The notes beneath the pieces were generated by a model, which was not told where the DNA came from, made no database searches, and saw nothing but the letters and a program-made list of their open reading frames with translations. Both the position numbers and the translations under genes were made by a program. Shown one piece after another: positions 7,502-16,044 of a DNA stretch of 64,000 bases (the stretch's first letter is position 1; each line of letters starts with the position of its first letter). Source of the stretch: Sphingomonas sp. ERG5 (GTDB taxonomy: Bacteria; Pseudomonadota; Alphaproteobacteria; Sphingomonadales; Sphingomonadaceae); contig NZ_JSXI01000067.1 in assembly GCF_000803065.1 (NCBI RefSeq), forward strand, positions 1 to 64,000. The letters run 5' to 3'.

Positions 7502-9265
7502 ATGGACTATCGGGACCGGCAGGGATTGAAGGGGGACACGCTGGCCGCGTTCGTGCTGGCGTTCCTGCTTGCCGCTGTCTGGACGGTGCGCGACTGGCAT
7601 CAATTGTCGGCGCTGCGTCTGCCCGACACCGATGACGTCATGCGGTTGCAGCAGATCCGCGACTGGCTCGGCGGGCAGCGTTTTTCCGATCTTGCCCAGC
7701 ATCGTCTCGGCGCTCCGCCCGGGCTGGCGATGCACTGGTCGCGACTGCCCGATCTGGTGCCGGGCGGCATCATCGCCGGCCTGACGCCGCTCATCGGGCG
7801 GCATATGGCTGAGATGACCGCCGTGATCGTCTGGCCGGCAGTGTTGCTGACCGCCGCGCTGCTGTTGACCGCCCGGATCGCGCGTGCGCTCGGCGGTGCG
7901 GAGATCGCCCGCACCGCGCTGATCGTGGCGGCGATCGCTTATCCCACGACGACGATCTTCCTGCCCGGACGGATCGATCATCACGGGCTGCAGGTCGTGC
8001 TGCTGCTCATCGTCGTCCATGCCCTGGTCCATGCGCCCGACATGTCGCGCGGCCTGACCGCTGGACTGGCGGCGGCATTGAGCATTGCGATCGGGCTTGA
8101 GACCACGCCGCTGATCGCGGCGGCGGGCGTGGTGTTGGTGATGTGCTGGGTCTGGGGTCGGCGCGGCGCGGACGATGCGCTGATGGGCTTCGGCATTGCG
8201 CTCGCCGCCGGGCTGCTGGCCGCCAATACCGTGCTCAAGACCGAACAATTCGATTTCGCCGGATGCGACGGCTTTACCGCGACGGTGTGGCGCGCGAGCC
8301 AGTTTGCCGCATTCGGCCCGATCGTGCTGGCGATCGCCGGCCATGCCAGCGCGCGGCGTGACGTGCGTGCCGCGCTTGCGGTTGCGCTTGGCGCGACGTC
8401 CCTCTGGGGCCTGTGGCTCGTCGCACCGGCGTGCCTCTCGCCTTATGGCGGGGTCGATCCGCTGCTCGCAAGGCTGTGGCTCGGCAATGTCGGCGAGGCC
8501 CAGCCGCTGTTCGCCGCCCGGCCCGAGATCGCGATCGGCTATGCCGGGCTGATGGTGGCGGGGATCGCGGCGAGCCTGTGGTGCTGGCGCACGACCCGTG
8601 ACGCTTATTGGGCGGTCCTGCTCGCCTTTCAGCTTGCGGCGCTGGTGCTCACTTTGGCGCAACTGCGCGGCGCCTATGCCGGGGCGATCCTGGCCGCACC
8701 GGCGCTGGCGGCGGTGATCGCGGTCGCGCGGCGGCGCGGGGCGCTCTGGCTGGCGGCGGCATGGCTGGGGTCGGCGGGCATGCTGTACCCGATCGCCGCC
8801 AACGCGTTCGTGCCCCAGGCCGGCTCGACCTCATCGGCGATACGGATGCCCGCCGGCCCGGGCTGCACGTCGCCCGAAGCGCTTGCCGCGCTTGCGGGCC
8901 GGGACGGGCGATTGATCGCGCCGCTCGACCTCGGCGCCTATGCGCTCGCATCGACCCGGCTGGCGGTGGTCGGCGCGCCCTATCACCGCAACAATGCCGG
9001 CAATCTGGCGGTATATCGCTTCTTTCTCGGCACGCCCGATCAGGCGCGGTCGATCGCCCAGGCGTGGCGGCTGGACTATGTCGCGCTGTGCCTGGACAGT
9101 TTCGACGAGCTCGGCGAGGCGGTGACCGGCGATCGTCACCGGCTGCTCGGACAGCTCAGGCAGGGCCGAATTCCGCCCTGGATGCGACCAATCGGCAGGA
9201 ATAGCACAGGTTTGACGCTGTTTACCCTCGAACCGCGCTTGTTTGCCCCGCATTCCTCGCGGTAA
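7502..9265 (+). CDS. GT-C-like polytopic membrane protein
   Basis: 587 aa with many hydrophobic segments. After the first helix comes LPDTDDVMRLQQIRDWL (Asp42, Asp44, Asp45), then HWSRLPDL, and near residue 158 RIDHHGLQ. An acidic motif in the first periplasmic loop plus a DHH-like motif recalls GT-C glycosyltransferases such as STT3/PglB, but overall similarity is only by pattern. From memory, sphingomonad homologues are often labelled AcrB/AcrD/AcrF family; nothing here looks like an RND pump. The next gene is another large membrane protein 9 nt downstream, likely co-transcribed. A role in polysaccharide or protein glycosylation is inference. Confidence 0.72.
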   Translation: MDYRDRQGLKGDTLAAFVLAFLLAAVWTVRDWHQLSALRLPDTDDVMRLQQIRDWLGGQRFSDLAQHRLGAPPGLAMHWSRLPDLVPGGIIAGLTPLIGRHMAEMTAVIVWPAVLLTAALLLTARIARALGGAEIARTALIVAAIAYPTTTIFLPGRIDHHGLQVVLLLIVVHALVHAPDMSRGLTAGLAAALSIAIGLETTPLIAAAGVVLVMCWVWGRRGADDALMGFGIALAAGLLAANTVLKTEQFDFAGCDGFTATVWRASQFAAFGPIVLAIAGHASARRDVRAALAVALGATSLWGLWLVAPACLSPYGGVDPLLARLWLGNVGEAQPLFAARPEIAIGYAGLMVAGIAASLWCWRTTRDAYWAVLLAFQLAALVLTLAQLRGAYAGAILAAPALAAVIAVARRRGALWLAAAWLGSAGMLYPIAANAFVPQAGSTSSAIRMPAGPGCTSPEALAALAGRDGRLIAPLDLGAYALASTRLAVVGAPYHRNNAGNLAVYRFFLGTPDQARSIAQAWRLDYVALCLDSFDELGEAVTGDRHRLLGQLRQGRIPPWMRPIGRNSTGLTLFTLEPRLFAPHSSR

Positions 9266-9274
9266 GGCGTGATC

Positions 9275-10888
9275 ATGCAGGGGGACACCGACAGGCTGCG
9301 CTGGTGGCAGACACGCTGGTTCGTGGCGTTGATGGTGCTCGTCTCGATCATCCCGTTGCTGAAGCCCGATATTCCGCCGCTGGTCGATCTGCCCGGGCAT
9401 ATGGGGCGCTACCGGGTCCAGCTCGACATGGGCAGCTATCCGTGGCTGCGCGACTGGTATGATTTCAGATGGTCGCTGATCGGCAATCTCGGCGTCGATC
9501 TGCTGGTCATTCCGCTGACCCCGATCTTCGGACTCGAACTCGCGGTCAAGCTGATCGTCATCGCCATTCCGGCCTTGACCGTCCTTGGCCTGTTATGGAT
9601 CGCGCGCGAAGTTCATGGCCGCATCCCGGCCACCGCGCTGTTCGCGCTGCCGCTCGCCTATAGCTTCCCGTTCCAGTTCGGTTTCATCAATTTCGCCCTC
9701 GCCATGGCGATCGCGCTCAACGCCTTCGCGCTGTGGTTGCGGCTTGGCCGGCTTGGGCATTTGCGGCTGCGTACGATTATCTTCGTGCCGCTCTCCTGCA
9801 TGTTGTGGCTGTGCCACACGTTCGGCTGGGGCGTGCTCGGCGTGCTGGCCTTTTCGGCGGAGATGATCCGCCAGCACGACGCGATCCGCGGCAAGGGATG
9901 GCGGCATTGGTTCAGCGCCTGGTTGCGCGCCGCGATCGCGTGCGTGCCGCTCGCCTTGCCGATGGTGCTCATGGTCGCCTGGCGCACTGGCAATCATGTC
10001 ACCGGGCAGACCGGCGACTGGTTCAACTGGCGCGCCAAGATGGGCTGGATGACCATGGTCCTGAAGGACCGCTGGCAGTTCTTCGACATCGCCTCAACGG
10101 CTGTGCTCTATCTCATCCTGTTCCGGGGCTTTCGCGACCCAAGCATCGAATATTCACGCAACCTGGGATTGTCGGCGCTGTTCCTGCTCGCGGTGTTCAT
10201 CGTCCTGCCGCGCATCGTGTTCGGCTCCGCTTATGCCGATATGCGGCTCGCGCCGTTCCTGCTCGCGATCACGATGATCGCCCTGCGTCCCCGTCCGGGA
10301 TTGTCGATGCGCGGCACGGCGCTGCTCGCGGTACTGGGCTGTGCTTTCTTCCTCGTGCGGATGGGGGCGGCGACCGTAAGCTATTGGATGTTCGACCAGC
10401 GGTATGATCATGAGCTCAAGGCGCTCGACCATGTGCCGGTCGGTGCGCGGCTGGTCAGCTTCGTCGGCCAGGAATGCGGCAATAAATGGCTGATGTCGCG
10501 GGTCGAGCATCTTCCGGCGATCGCGCTCGAGCGGCGGCTCGCCTATACCAACGACCAATGGTCGATGCCCGGCGCGCAATTGCTCACCGCCAGATATACC
10601 CCGGCGCTCAGGTTCGCGCACGATCCGTCGCAAATCGTGACCAGCGTGCAATGTCCGCGTGAATGGTGGCGGCCGATCAGCCGCGCCATGGCCCGCTTCC
10701 CGCGCGATGCGTTCGACTATGTGTGGCTGATCCAGCCGCCTGCCTATGATCCGAAATTCAACGCCGGGCTGATCGAAGTGTGGCGCGATGGATCGAGCGT
10801 GCTGTACAAGGTCGATCACTCGCAACCCGGGCCGGACGTGCCGGATTCCGAACTCTACCCGAAATATGTCAGGCGGGTGCCTTTCTGA
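9275..10888 (+). CDS. Polytopic membrane protein, possible GT-C fold
   Basis: About 537 aa, multiple hydrophobic helices through residue ~370, then a soluble C-terminal region with a few cysteines (QECGNKW, VQCPREWW). The first loop contains PPLVDLPGHMGRY, similar in placement to the acidic-loop motif of GT-C-type transferases (D-x-P-x-H). ATG 9275 is preferred over GTG 9269 because AAGG at 9264-9267 gives normal spacing. Translationally close to the preceding GT-C-like gene; the two are probably partners. Its last 20 bases overlap the end of the convergent FemAB-like gene. Function unknown. Confidence 0.68.
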   Translation: MQGDTDRLRWWQTRWFVALMVLVSIIPLLKPDIPPLVDLPGHMGRYRVQLDMGSYPWLRDWYDFRWSLIGNLGVDLLVIPLTPIFGLELAVKLIVIAIPALTVLGLLWIAREVHGRIPATALFALPLAYSFPFQFGFINFALAMAIALNAFALWLRLGRLGHLRLRTIIFVPLSCMLWLCHTFGWGVLGVLAFSAEMIRQHDAIRGKGWRHWFSAWLRAAIACVPLALPMVLMVAWRTGNHVTGQTGDWFNWRAKMGWMTMVLKDRWQFFDIASTAVLYLILFRGFRDPSIEYSRNLGLSALFLLAVFIVLPRIVFGSAYADMRLAPFLLAITMIALRPRPGLSMRGTALLAVLGCAFFLVRMGAATVSYWMFDQRYDHELKALDHVPVGARLVSFVGQECGNKWLMSRVEHLPAIALERRLAYTNDQWSMPGAQLLTARYTPALRFAHDPSQIVTSVQCPREWWRPISRAMARFPRDAFDYVWLIQPPAYDPKFNAGLIEVWRDGSSVLYKVDHSQPGPDVPDSELYPKYVRRVPF

Positions 10889-12005
10889 ACGGCGTCAGCG
10901 CGCCAAGATATTCCTGATCGGATTCGACCGCCTCCCGCTCGCTCGCCAGGAAGTTTTCGATCGCCCGTCTGAAATTCCGGTCCGGAATATAATGCGCCGA
11001 CCAGGTCGTGACCGGGACATAACCTCGCGCCAGCTTGTGTTCGCCTTGCGCGCCCGCCTCGACCGTGGCCAGTCCGCGCGCGATCGCGGCGTCGATCGCC
11101 TGATAATAGCAGAGCTCGAAATGCAGGAAGGGCACTTCCTCGATACAGCCCCAATAGCGGCCATAGAGCGTGTCCGCGCCGATCAGGTTGAGCGCGCCGG
11201 CGATCGGCGCGCCGTCGCGTTCGGCCAGGATCAGCAGCACATGGTCCGCCATGCGCTGCCCGAGCAGCGAGAAGAAGTGCCGCGTCAGGTAAGGCCGGCC
11301 CCATTTGCGCGAGCCGGTATCCTGATAGAAGATCCAGAAGGCGTCCCAATCGGCTTCGCTGATCTCGGCCCCGGAGAGGTGGCGGATCGTCAGCCCCTCG
11401 ACCGCGGCGGCGCGCTCCTTGCGGATCGCCTTGCGCTTGCGGCTGGCCAGGCAGCCGAGAAAGTCATCGAATCCGGCATAGCCCTGGTTGCGCCAATGGA
11501 ATTGAGTGCCCGCGCGGATCAGCCAGCCCGCCGCCTCGAACAGCGGCAGCTGGTCGGGGTCGATGAAGGTGGCATGCGCTGATGACAGGCCGTGCTGATC
11601 GGTCACCGCTTCGATCGCGGCGATCAGCGGCGCGGCGAGGGCGGTATCGCGCAACAACAGGCGTGGACCCGGCACGGGCGTGAAGGGCACCGCGACCTGC
11701 AGCTTGGGATAATAGCTGCCCCCGGCGCGCTCCCACGCATCGGCCCAGCCATGATCGAAGACATATTCGCCCTGGCTATGGCTCTTGGCGTAGGCGGGGG
11801 CGATCGCACCAGGCGCGCCATCCGCGCCATCGACGATGATCGGGATCGGCTGCCAGCCGGTCTGCGCGGTGGCGCTGCCGGATTCCTCCAGGATCGACAG
11901 GAAGCAATGGCTCAGGAACGGGTTACCGGACCCGGCGCACGCATCCCAGTCGGCGGGCGCTATGGCGGCGACGCCGTGAGCGATTCGGGCGGTGACGGCG
12001 GTCAT
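10869..12005 (-). CDS. FemAB-like GNAT-fold protein (DUF482 type)
   Basis: 378 aa protein of the FemAB_like/DUF482 group, found widely in Proteobacteria and annotated as GNAT N-acyltransferase or peptidoglycan biosynthesis/recognition protein. Recognisable stretches are NPFLSHCFLSILEESGSA near the N-terminus, QFHWRNQGY, FLGCLASRKRKAIRKER and DTLYGRYWGC. AAGGGG lies just upstream of the ATG on the minus strand. It is the last gene of a likely operon alaC-DUF2061-ridA-this gene (50 nt after ridA). The 3' end overlaps the convergent membrane protein gene by 20 nt. The acceptor substrate is not known. Confidence 0.85.
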   Translation of the reverse strand: MTAVTARIAHGVAAIAPADWDACAGSGNPFLSHCFLSILEESGSATAQTGWQPIPIIVDGADGAPGAIAPAYAKSHSQGEYVFDHGWADAWERAGGSYYPKLQVAVPFTPVPGPRLLLRDTALAAPLIAAIEAVTDQHGLSSAHATFIDPDQLPLFEAAGWLIRAGTQFHWRNQGYAGFDDFLGCLASRKRKAIRKERAAAVEGLTIRHLSGAEISEADWDAFWIFYQDTGSRKWGRPYLTRHFFSLLGQRMADHVLLILAERDGAPIAGALNLIGADTLYGRYWGCIEEVPFLHFELCYYQAIDAAIARGLATVEAGAQGEHKLARGYVPVTTWSAHYIPDRNFRRAIENFLASEREAVESDQEYLGALTPFRKAPA

Positions 12006-12055
12006 TGCCCCTTAGGTAGAGGCGGCGGTCGCCCGCTCCAAGGTGGGACGTAGGG

Positions 12056-12520
12056 TTATTCCGCGATCTTGATGATCGCGTCGATTTCCACCGCCGCGCC
12101 GCGCGGCAGCACCGGCACGCCGACCGCGCTGCGCGCATGCTTGCCGGCTTCGCCGAACAGCGCTTCCATCAGGTCGGATGCGCCATTGGCGACCAGCGCC
12201 TGATCGGTGAAATCGCTCGCCGAATTGATGAACACGCCAAGCTTCACGATCCGTTCGACCCGGTGAAGCTCGCCCAACGCGCGCTTCATCTGCGCGACCA
12301 GCATCAGCCCGCAGCGCTGCGCGGCTTCCTGGCCATAAGCCAGATCCTTGTCCTCGCCGATCCGCCCGGTCATCACCACGCCGTCCTTGAACGGCAGCTG
12401 GCCCGAAATGTGGAGCAGCCCGCCCGCTTCGACGGCGGGAACATAGGAAGCGATCGGCGCCGCGGCTTCAGGCAAAGTGAGGCCGAGTTCGGCGAGCTTG
12501 GTGGCGATTCTGTCGGTCAT
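12056..12520 (-). CDS. RidA family reactive intermediate/imine deaminase
   Basis: 154 aa, YjgF/YER057c/UK114 family. RidA hydrolyses reactive enamine/imine intermediates released by PLP enzymes. Start set at MTDRIATKLAELGL; the frame remains open for 29 more codons with no family similarity. Conserved elements: LHISGQLPF, GLMLVAQMKRAL, RIVKLGVFINSASDF, ARSAVGVPVLPRGAAVEIDAI, the last containing the substrate-binding arginine (ARSAVG). It follows a PLP aminotransferase gene and DUF2061 on the same strand, which fits a role clearing by-products of amino acid metabolism. This long subtype often differs in activity from E. coli RidA. Confidence 0.93.
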   Translation of the reverse strand: MTDRIATKLAELGLTLPEAAAPIASYVPAVEAGGLLHISGQLPFKDGVVMTGRIGEDKDLAYGQEAAQRCGLMLVAQMKRALGELHRVERIVKLGVFINSASDFTDQALVANGASDLMEALFGEAGKHARSAVGVPVLPRGAAVEIDAIIKIAE

Positions 12521-12557
12521 GGCGGTCAGATGACGTGCCGCGCCGGACACGTCAATC

Positions 12558-12827
12558 TCAGACCGGCGCGGCGCCTTCGTCCGACTGGTCGCGCGCCGCG
12601 GGTTCATCGACCCGGTGGCCCCAGCGGACCAGCGACCAGGCGCGCTCGTGGAAATAGAACAGAACGATCTTGGTGAAGACCTCCGTCCCCGCGATCGCGC
12701 CGGCCGATTTCGCGCTGCCGGTGAACAAATAACTCAGCACGAAGGTATCGATGCTGCCCAGGGCGCGCCAAGACACTGCCTTGACGAGAGAGCGCGGGTG
12801 GCTCTCAACGCCCCGGAACAGGAACAT
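12558..12827 (-). CDS. DUF2061 small membrane protein
   Basis: 89 aa, one DUF2061 domain: RSLVKAVSWRALGSIDTFVLSYL followed by a second hydrophobic helix and the FYFHERAWSLVRWG ending, which are characteristic. Function of the family is unknown. Its ATG overlaps the alaC stop (TGATG, one shared base), so it should be translationally coupled to the aminotransferase. The C-terminal tail is acidic and not conserved. Confidence 0.88.
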   Translation of the reverse strand: MFLFRGVESHPRSLVKAVSWRALGSIDTFVLSYLFTGSAKSAGAIAGTEVFTKIVLFYFHERAWSLVRWGHRVDEPAARDQSDEGAAPV

Positions 12828-14044
12828 CAGGCGGAACGGGCCGTTGAACTGGCCGGTGTGTTGACGCCCATGCTTTGCAGATATTTCTTCACGTTACGCG
12901 CCGCCTGGCGCAGGCGCTGCTCATTCTCGACCATCGCGATGCGCACGAAGCCCTCGCCATTCTCGCCATAGCCGACGCCTGGGGCGACGGCGACCTTGGC
13001 ATGGGTCAGCAATTGCTTGGAGAATTCGAGGCTGCCGAGATGCGCCAGCGCCGGCGGCAGCGGCGCCCAGGCGAACATGCTCGCGCGCGGCGAGGGGATG
13101 TCCCAGCCGGCCCGGCCGAAGCTTTCGACCAGCACGTCGCGGCGATGCTGGTAGAGCTTGCGATTCTGCTCGACGATGTCCTGCGGCCCGTTGATCGCGG
13201 CGACCGCGGCCGCCTGGATCGGGGTGAAGGCGCCGTAATCGAGATACGACTTCACGCGTGTCAGCGCAGCGATCAGCGTCGGATTGCCGACCGCGAAGCC
13301 GATCCGCCAGCCGGCCATCGAATAGGTTTTCGACAGCGAGGTAAATTCGACCGCGACATCCTTCGCGCCCGGCACCTGCAGGATCGAGGGGGTCGGCTGG
13401 CCGTCATAATAAAGCTCGGAATAGGCCAGGTCGGACAGCACCCACAGCTTGTGCTCCTTGGCGAAGGCGACGACGCGCTCGTAGAAAGCGAGATCGACGA
13501 CTTCGGCGGTCGGGTTCGACGGATAGCCCATCACCAGCACGCTCGGACGCGGCACGGTAAAGGCCATCGCCCGCTCCAGCGCCTCGAAATATCGCTCGTC
13601 GGGCGTGGTCGGCACGCTGCGGATCGTCGCACCGGCGATGATGAAGCCGAAGGTATGGATCGGATAGCTCGGATTTGGCGCGAGCACGACGTCACCTGGC
13701 GCGGTGATCGCCTGGGCCAGGTTGGCCAGGCCTTCCTTCGACCCGAGCGTGACCACCACTTCAGTATCGGGGTTCAAATCGACCCCGAAGCGGCGCTTGT
13801 AATAGCCGCTCTGCGCCTTGCGCAGTCCGGGAATGCCCTTGGAAGCCGAATAGCCATGGGCATCGGGCTTGCGCGCAACCTCGCACAATTTGTCGATGAC
13901 ATGCGGCGGCGGCGGCAGATCGGGATTGCCCATGCCGAGATCGATGATGTCCTCGCCGCCCGCTCGCGCCTCGGCCCGCATCGCGTTCACTTCGGCGATG
14001 ACATAGGGCGGCAAGCGGCGGATGCGATAGAAATCGTCGGACAT
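12827..14044 (-). CDS. alaC: Alanine-type aminotransferase (AlaC/DapL-like)
   Basis: PLP-dependent class I/II aminotransferase, 405 aa, very similar in pattern to E. coli AlaC (glutamate-pyruvate transaminase): RLPPYVIAEVNAMR, GEDIIDLGMGNPD, SNPTAEVVDLAFYE, and the PLP lysine in SLSKTYSMAGWRIGF. Homologues in this clade are also named LL-diaminopimelate aminotransferase, so the exact donor/acceptor is open. Start taken at MSDDFYRIRR; the 25 upstream codons are not conserved. First gene of the run with DUF2061, ridA and the FemAB-like gene. It is divergent from phaC, with 134 nt between start codons. Confidence 0.92.
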   Translation of the reverse strand: MSDDFYRIRRLPPYVIAEVNAMRAEARAGGEDIIDLGMGNPDLPPPPHVIDKLCEVARKPDAHGYSASKGIPGLRKAQSGYYKRRFGVDLNPDTEVVVTLGSKEGLANLAQAITAPGDVVLAPNPSYPIHTFGFIIAGATIRSVPTTPDERYFEALERAMAFTVPRPSVLVMGYPSNPTAEVVDLAFYERVVAFAKEHKLWVLSDLAYSELYYDGQPTPSILQVPGAKDVAVEFTSLSKTYSMAGWRIGFAVGNPTLIAALTRVKSYLDYGAFTPIQAAAVAAINGPQDIVEQNRKLYQHRRDVLVESFGRAGWDIPSPRASMFAWAPLPPALAHLGSLEFSKQLLTHAKVAVAPGVGYGENGEGFVRIAMVENEQRLRQAARNVKKYLQSMGVNTPASSTARSA

Positions 14045-14144
14045 GAGTGGTTCTCTGCACTGGGACGGTATTGTCCTGCTTACGTCTTTCTTCCTTTGGC
14101 GGGAATGACGCAAGCGCACCCATGCGTTAGGGTGTCCGAAAATC

Positions 14145-14178
14145 CCGAGGAAACCCTGAGAAAGCTCCGAGGAACCCT
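14145..14178 (+). repeat. Direct repeat at the phaC ribosome binding site
   Basis: CCGAGGAAACCCT (14145-14157) and CCGAGGAACCCT (14167-14178) are near-identical. The second carries the GAGGA used by the phaC ATG at 14179; the first offers a second, unused SD-like sequence 22 nt upstream. Confidence 0.6.
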
Positions 14179-15921
14179 ATGGCCAAGACCGACACCGCCG
14201 CGCCGACCTTGCCCAGCCTGGAGGAGCTTCAGCACTGGACCTGGGTGATGGGCCGGGCGCAGCAAATGCTCCTCGAACAGGGAATCGGCGCGATCGCGCC
14301 CGCCGAATCGAGCGGCCTGCCCGTGATCCCCGGGTTCAACGATGCTGCCACGATCGAGCGCGCCCAGTCCTTCTGGACCGACAGTCTCGACCTTTGGCAG
14401 CGCTTTCTCGATCCGGTGCATGCGCCGCCGGTCGAGGAACGGCCGGAACAGGCGCGCGACAAGCGTTTCAAGGATGCGGCGTGGCGCGACAATCCGATGT
14501 TCGACTGGATCCGCCAGAGTTATTTCCTGATCTCGGATCACTTGCTCCAGAGCGTTGACGCCGTGCAGGGCGTGGATGCGAAGCAGAAGGAGCAACTGCG
14601 CTTCGCCGCGCGCGGCTTCCTCGATGCGATGAGCCCGTCCAACTTTCCCGCCACCAACCCGCAAGTGCTCGAAAAGACGATCGAGACCGGCGGCGAGAAT
14701 CTGCTCAAGGGCCTGCAGAACATGCTCGCCGACATCGGCAAGGGGCAACTCACCCATACCGATCCCAACGCATTCGAGGTCGGCCGCAACCTTGCCATGA
14801 CCCCCGGCAAGGTGGTGCACCGCACGCCGCTCTATGAGCTGATCCAATATACGCCGACCACCGAGACCGTGCTGGCCGTGCCGCTGGTGATCTTCCCGCC
14901 CTGGATCAACCGCTTCTACATCCTCGACCTGACGCCGGAGAAGAGCTTCATCCGCTGGGCGGTCGATCAGGGCATCACCGTGTTCATGGTGTCGTGGAAA
15001 TCGGCCGATGCCAGCATGAAGGACGTGTTGTGGGATGATTATATCGCCGCGCAGATCGATGCGATCGATACGATCCGCGGCGCGCTGAAGGTCGATGCGG
15101 TGCATGCGATCGGCTATTGCGTTGCTGGCACCACGCTTGCCGCGACGCTCGCCATCCTGGCGGCGCGCGGAGAAGCGGAGAAGGTGAAGAGCGCAACCTT
15201 CTTCACCGCGCAAATCGACTTTGCCGATGCCGGCGAGCTGCTCCATTTCGTCGACGACGATCAGCTCGCCTCGATCGCCAAGATGTCGCCCGATGGCTTT
15301 CTCGACGGCCGCTACATGGCGCTGACCTTCAACTTACTGCGCGGGCGTGACCTGATCTGGAACTATGTCACCAACAATTATTTGCTCGGTCAGGATTATG
15401 CGCCGTTCGATCTGCTGCACTGGAACGGCGACACGACCAACCTGCCGAGCAAATGGCATCTGAGCTATCTGACTGACCTGTACCGCGACAATCTGCTCGC
15501 CAAACCGGGCGCGCTCCAGGCTGGCGGCACGCCGATCGACCTGACGAAAGTGAAGACCCCGGCCTATATCCAGGCCGGGCGCGAGGATCATATCGCGCCG
15601 GCCGAAAGCGTGTGGAACATCACGCATCATTTTGCCGGGCCGATCAAATTCGTGCTCGCCGGGTCGGGGCATATCGCCGGGGTGGTCAATCCGCCCGCGC
15701 TGCACAAATACCAATATTGGCTCAATCCGACGCCGGTTAGGACGCTTGCCGACTTCGTCGCTGGTGCGAGTGAGACCAAGGGCAGTTGGTGGCCCGACTG
15801 GCTCGGCTGGCTGCACGACCAGGACGCGGTGACGGTGGCGGCAAAGGCGGCGCGACAGCCCGGCAAGGGCCGGCTCAAGGCGATCGAGGACGCGCCTGGC
15901 AGCTATGTGAGGGCTCGCTAA
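14179..15921 (+). CDS. phaC: Class I poly(3-hydroxyalkanoate) synthase
   Basis: Polymerises (R)-3-hydroxyacyl-CoA into PHA on granules, 580 aa as usual for class I. Lipase-like box GYCVAGT with nucleophile Cys314; catalytic Asp in GREDHIAPAESVW and catalytic His in GSGHIAGVVNPP; the conserved PPWINRFYILDL and FMVSWK segments precede. GAGGA 5 nt before the ATG. The phasin gene follows after 123 nt under its own promoter. The matching reductase phbB is 18 kb away in the window; a beta-ketothiolase was not seen, so monomer supply is partly encoded elsewhere. Confidence 0.97.
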   Translation: MAKTDTAAPTLPSLEELQHWTWVMGRAQQMLLEQGIGAIAPAESSGLPVIPGFNDAATIERAQSFWTDSLDLWQRFLDPVHAPPVEERPEQARDKRFKDAAWRDNPMFDWIRQSYFLISDHLLQSVDAVQGVDAKQKEQLRFAARGFLDAMSPSNFPATNPQVLEKTIETGGENLLKGLQNMLADIGKGQLTHTDPNAFEVGRNLAMTPGKVVHRTPLYELIQYTPTTETVLAVPLVIFPPWINRFYILDLTPEKSFIRWAVDQGITVFMVSWKSADASMKDVLWDDYIAAQIDAIDTIRGALKVDAVHAIGYCVAGTTLAATLAILAARGEAEKVKSATFFTAQIDFADAGELLHFVDDDQLASIAKMSPDGFLDGRYMALTFNLLRGRDLIWNYVTNNYLLGQDYAPFDLLHWNGDTTNLPSKWHLSYLTDLYRDNLLAKPGALQAGGTPIDLTKVKTPAYIQAGREDHIAPAESVWNITHHFAGPIKFVLAGSGHIAGVVNPPALHKYQYWLNPTPVRTLADFVAGASETKGSWWPDWLGWLHDQDAVTVAAKAARQPGKGRLKAIEDAPGSYVRAR

Positions 15922-15965
15922 CCTCTTGTTATGACTGCTTTGTTGATCGTTCCATGACCGTTATG

Positions 15966-16022
15966 TTGCAATGCAACAAAATTCCTTGCTTTTGCCGGCG
16001 CAGCAATTATATTGCAGTGCAG
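15966..16022 (+). promoter_or_regulatory. Phasin promoter with three PhaR-like sites
   Basis: A -35-like TTGCTT (15986-15991) and -10-like TATATT (16008-16013) are 16 nt apart. Three TGC-N3/4-GCA dyads lie on it: TTGC-AAT-GCAA (15966-15976), TTGC-CGGC-GCAG (15992-16003) and TTGC-AGT-GCAG (16012-16022). The pattern matches the CTGC-N3/4-GCAG type described for the PHA repressor PhaR of Paracoccus. The second fills the spacer and the third covers the -10, as expected for repression. No phaR gene is in the window. Confidence 0.65.
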
Positions 16023-16044
16023 CAACGAATGTAAGGAGGCCGTT

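Noticed and set aside
7502..9265. RND (AcrB-type) efflux pump
   Set aside because: No RND porter/docking motifs and half the usual length; pattern is closer to GT-C enzymes.
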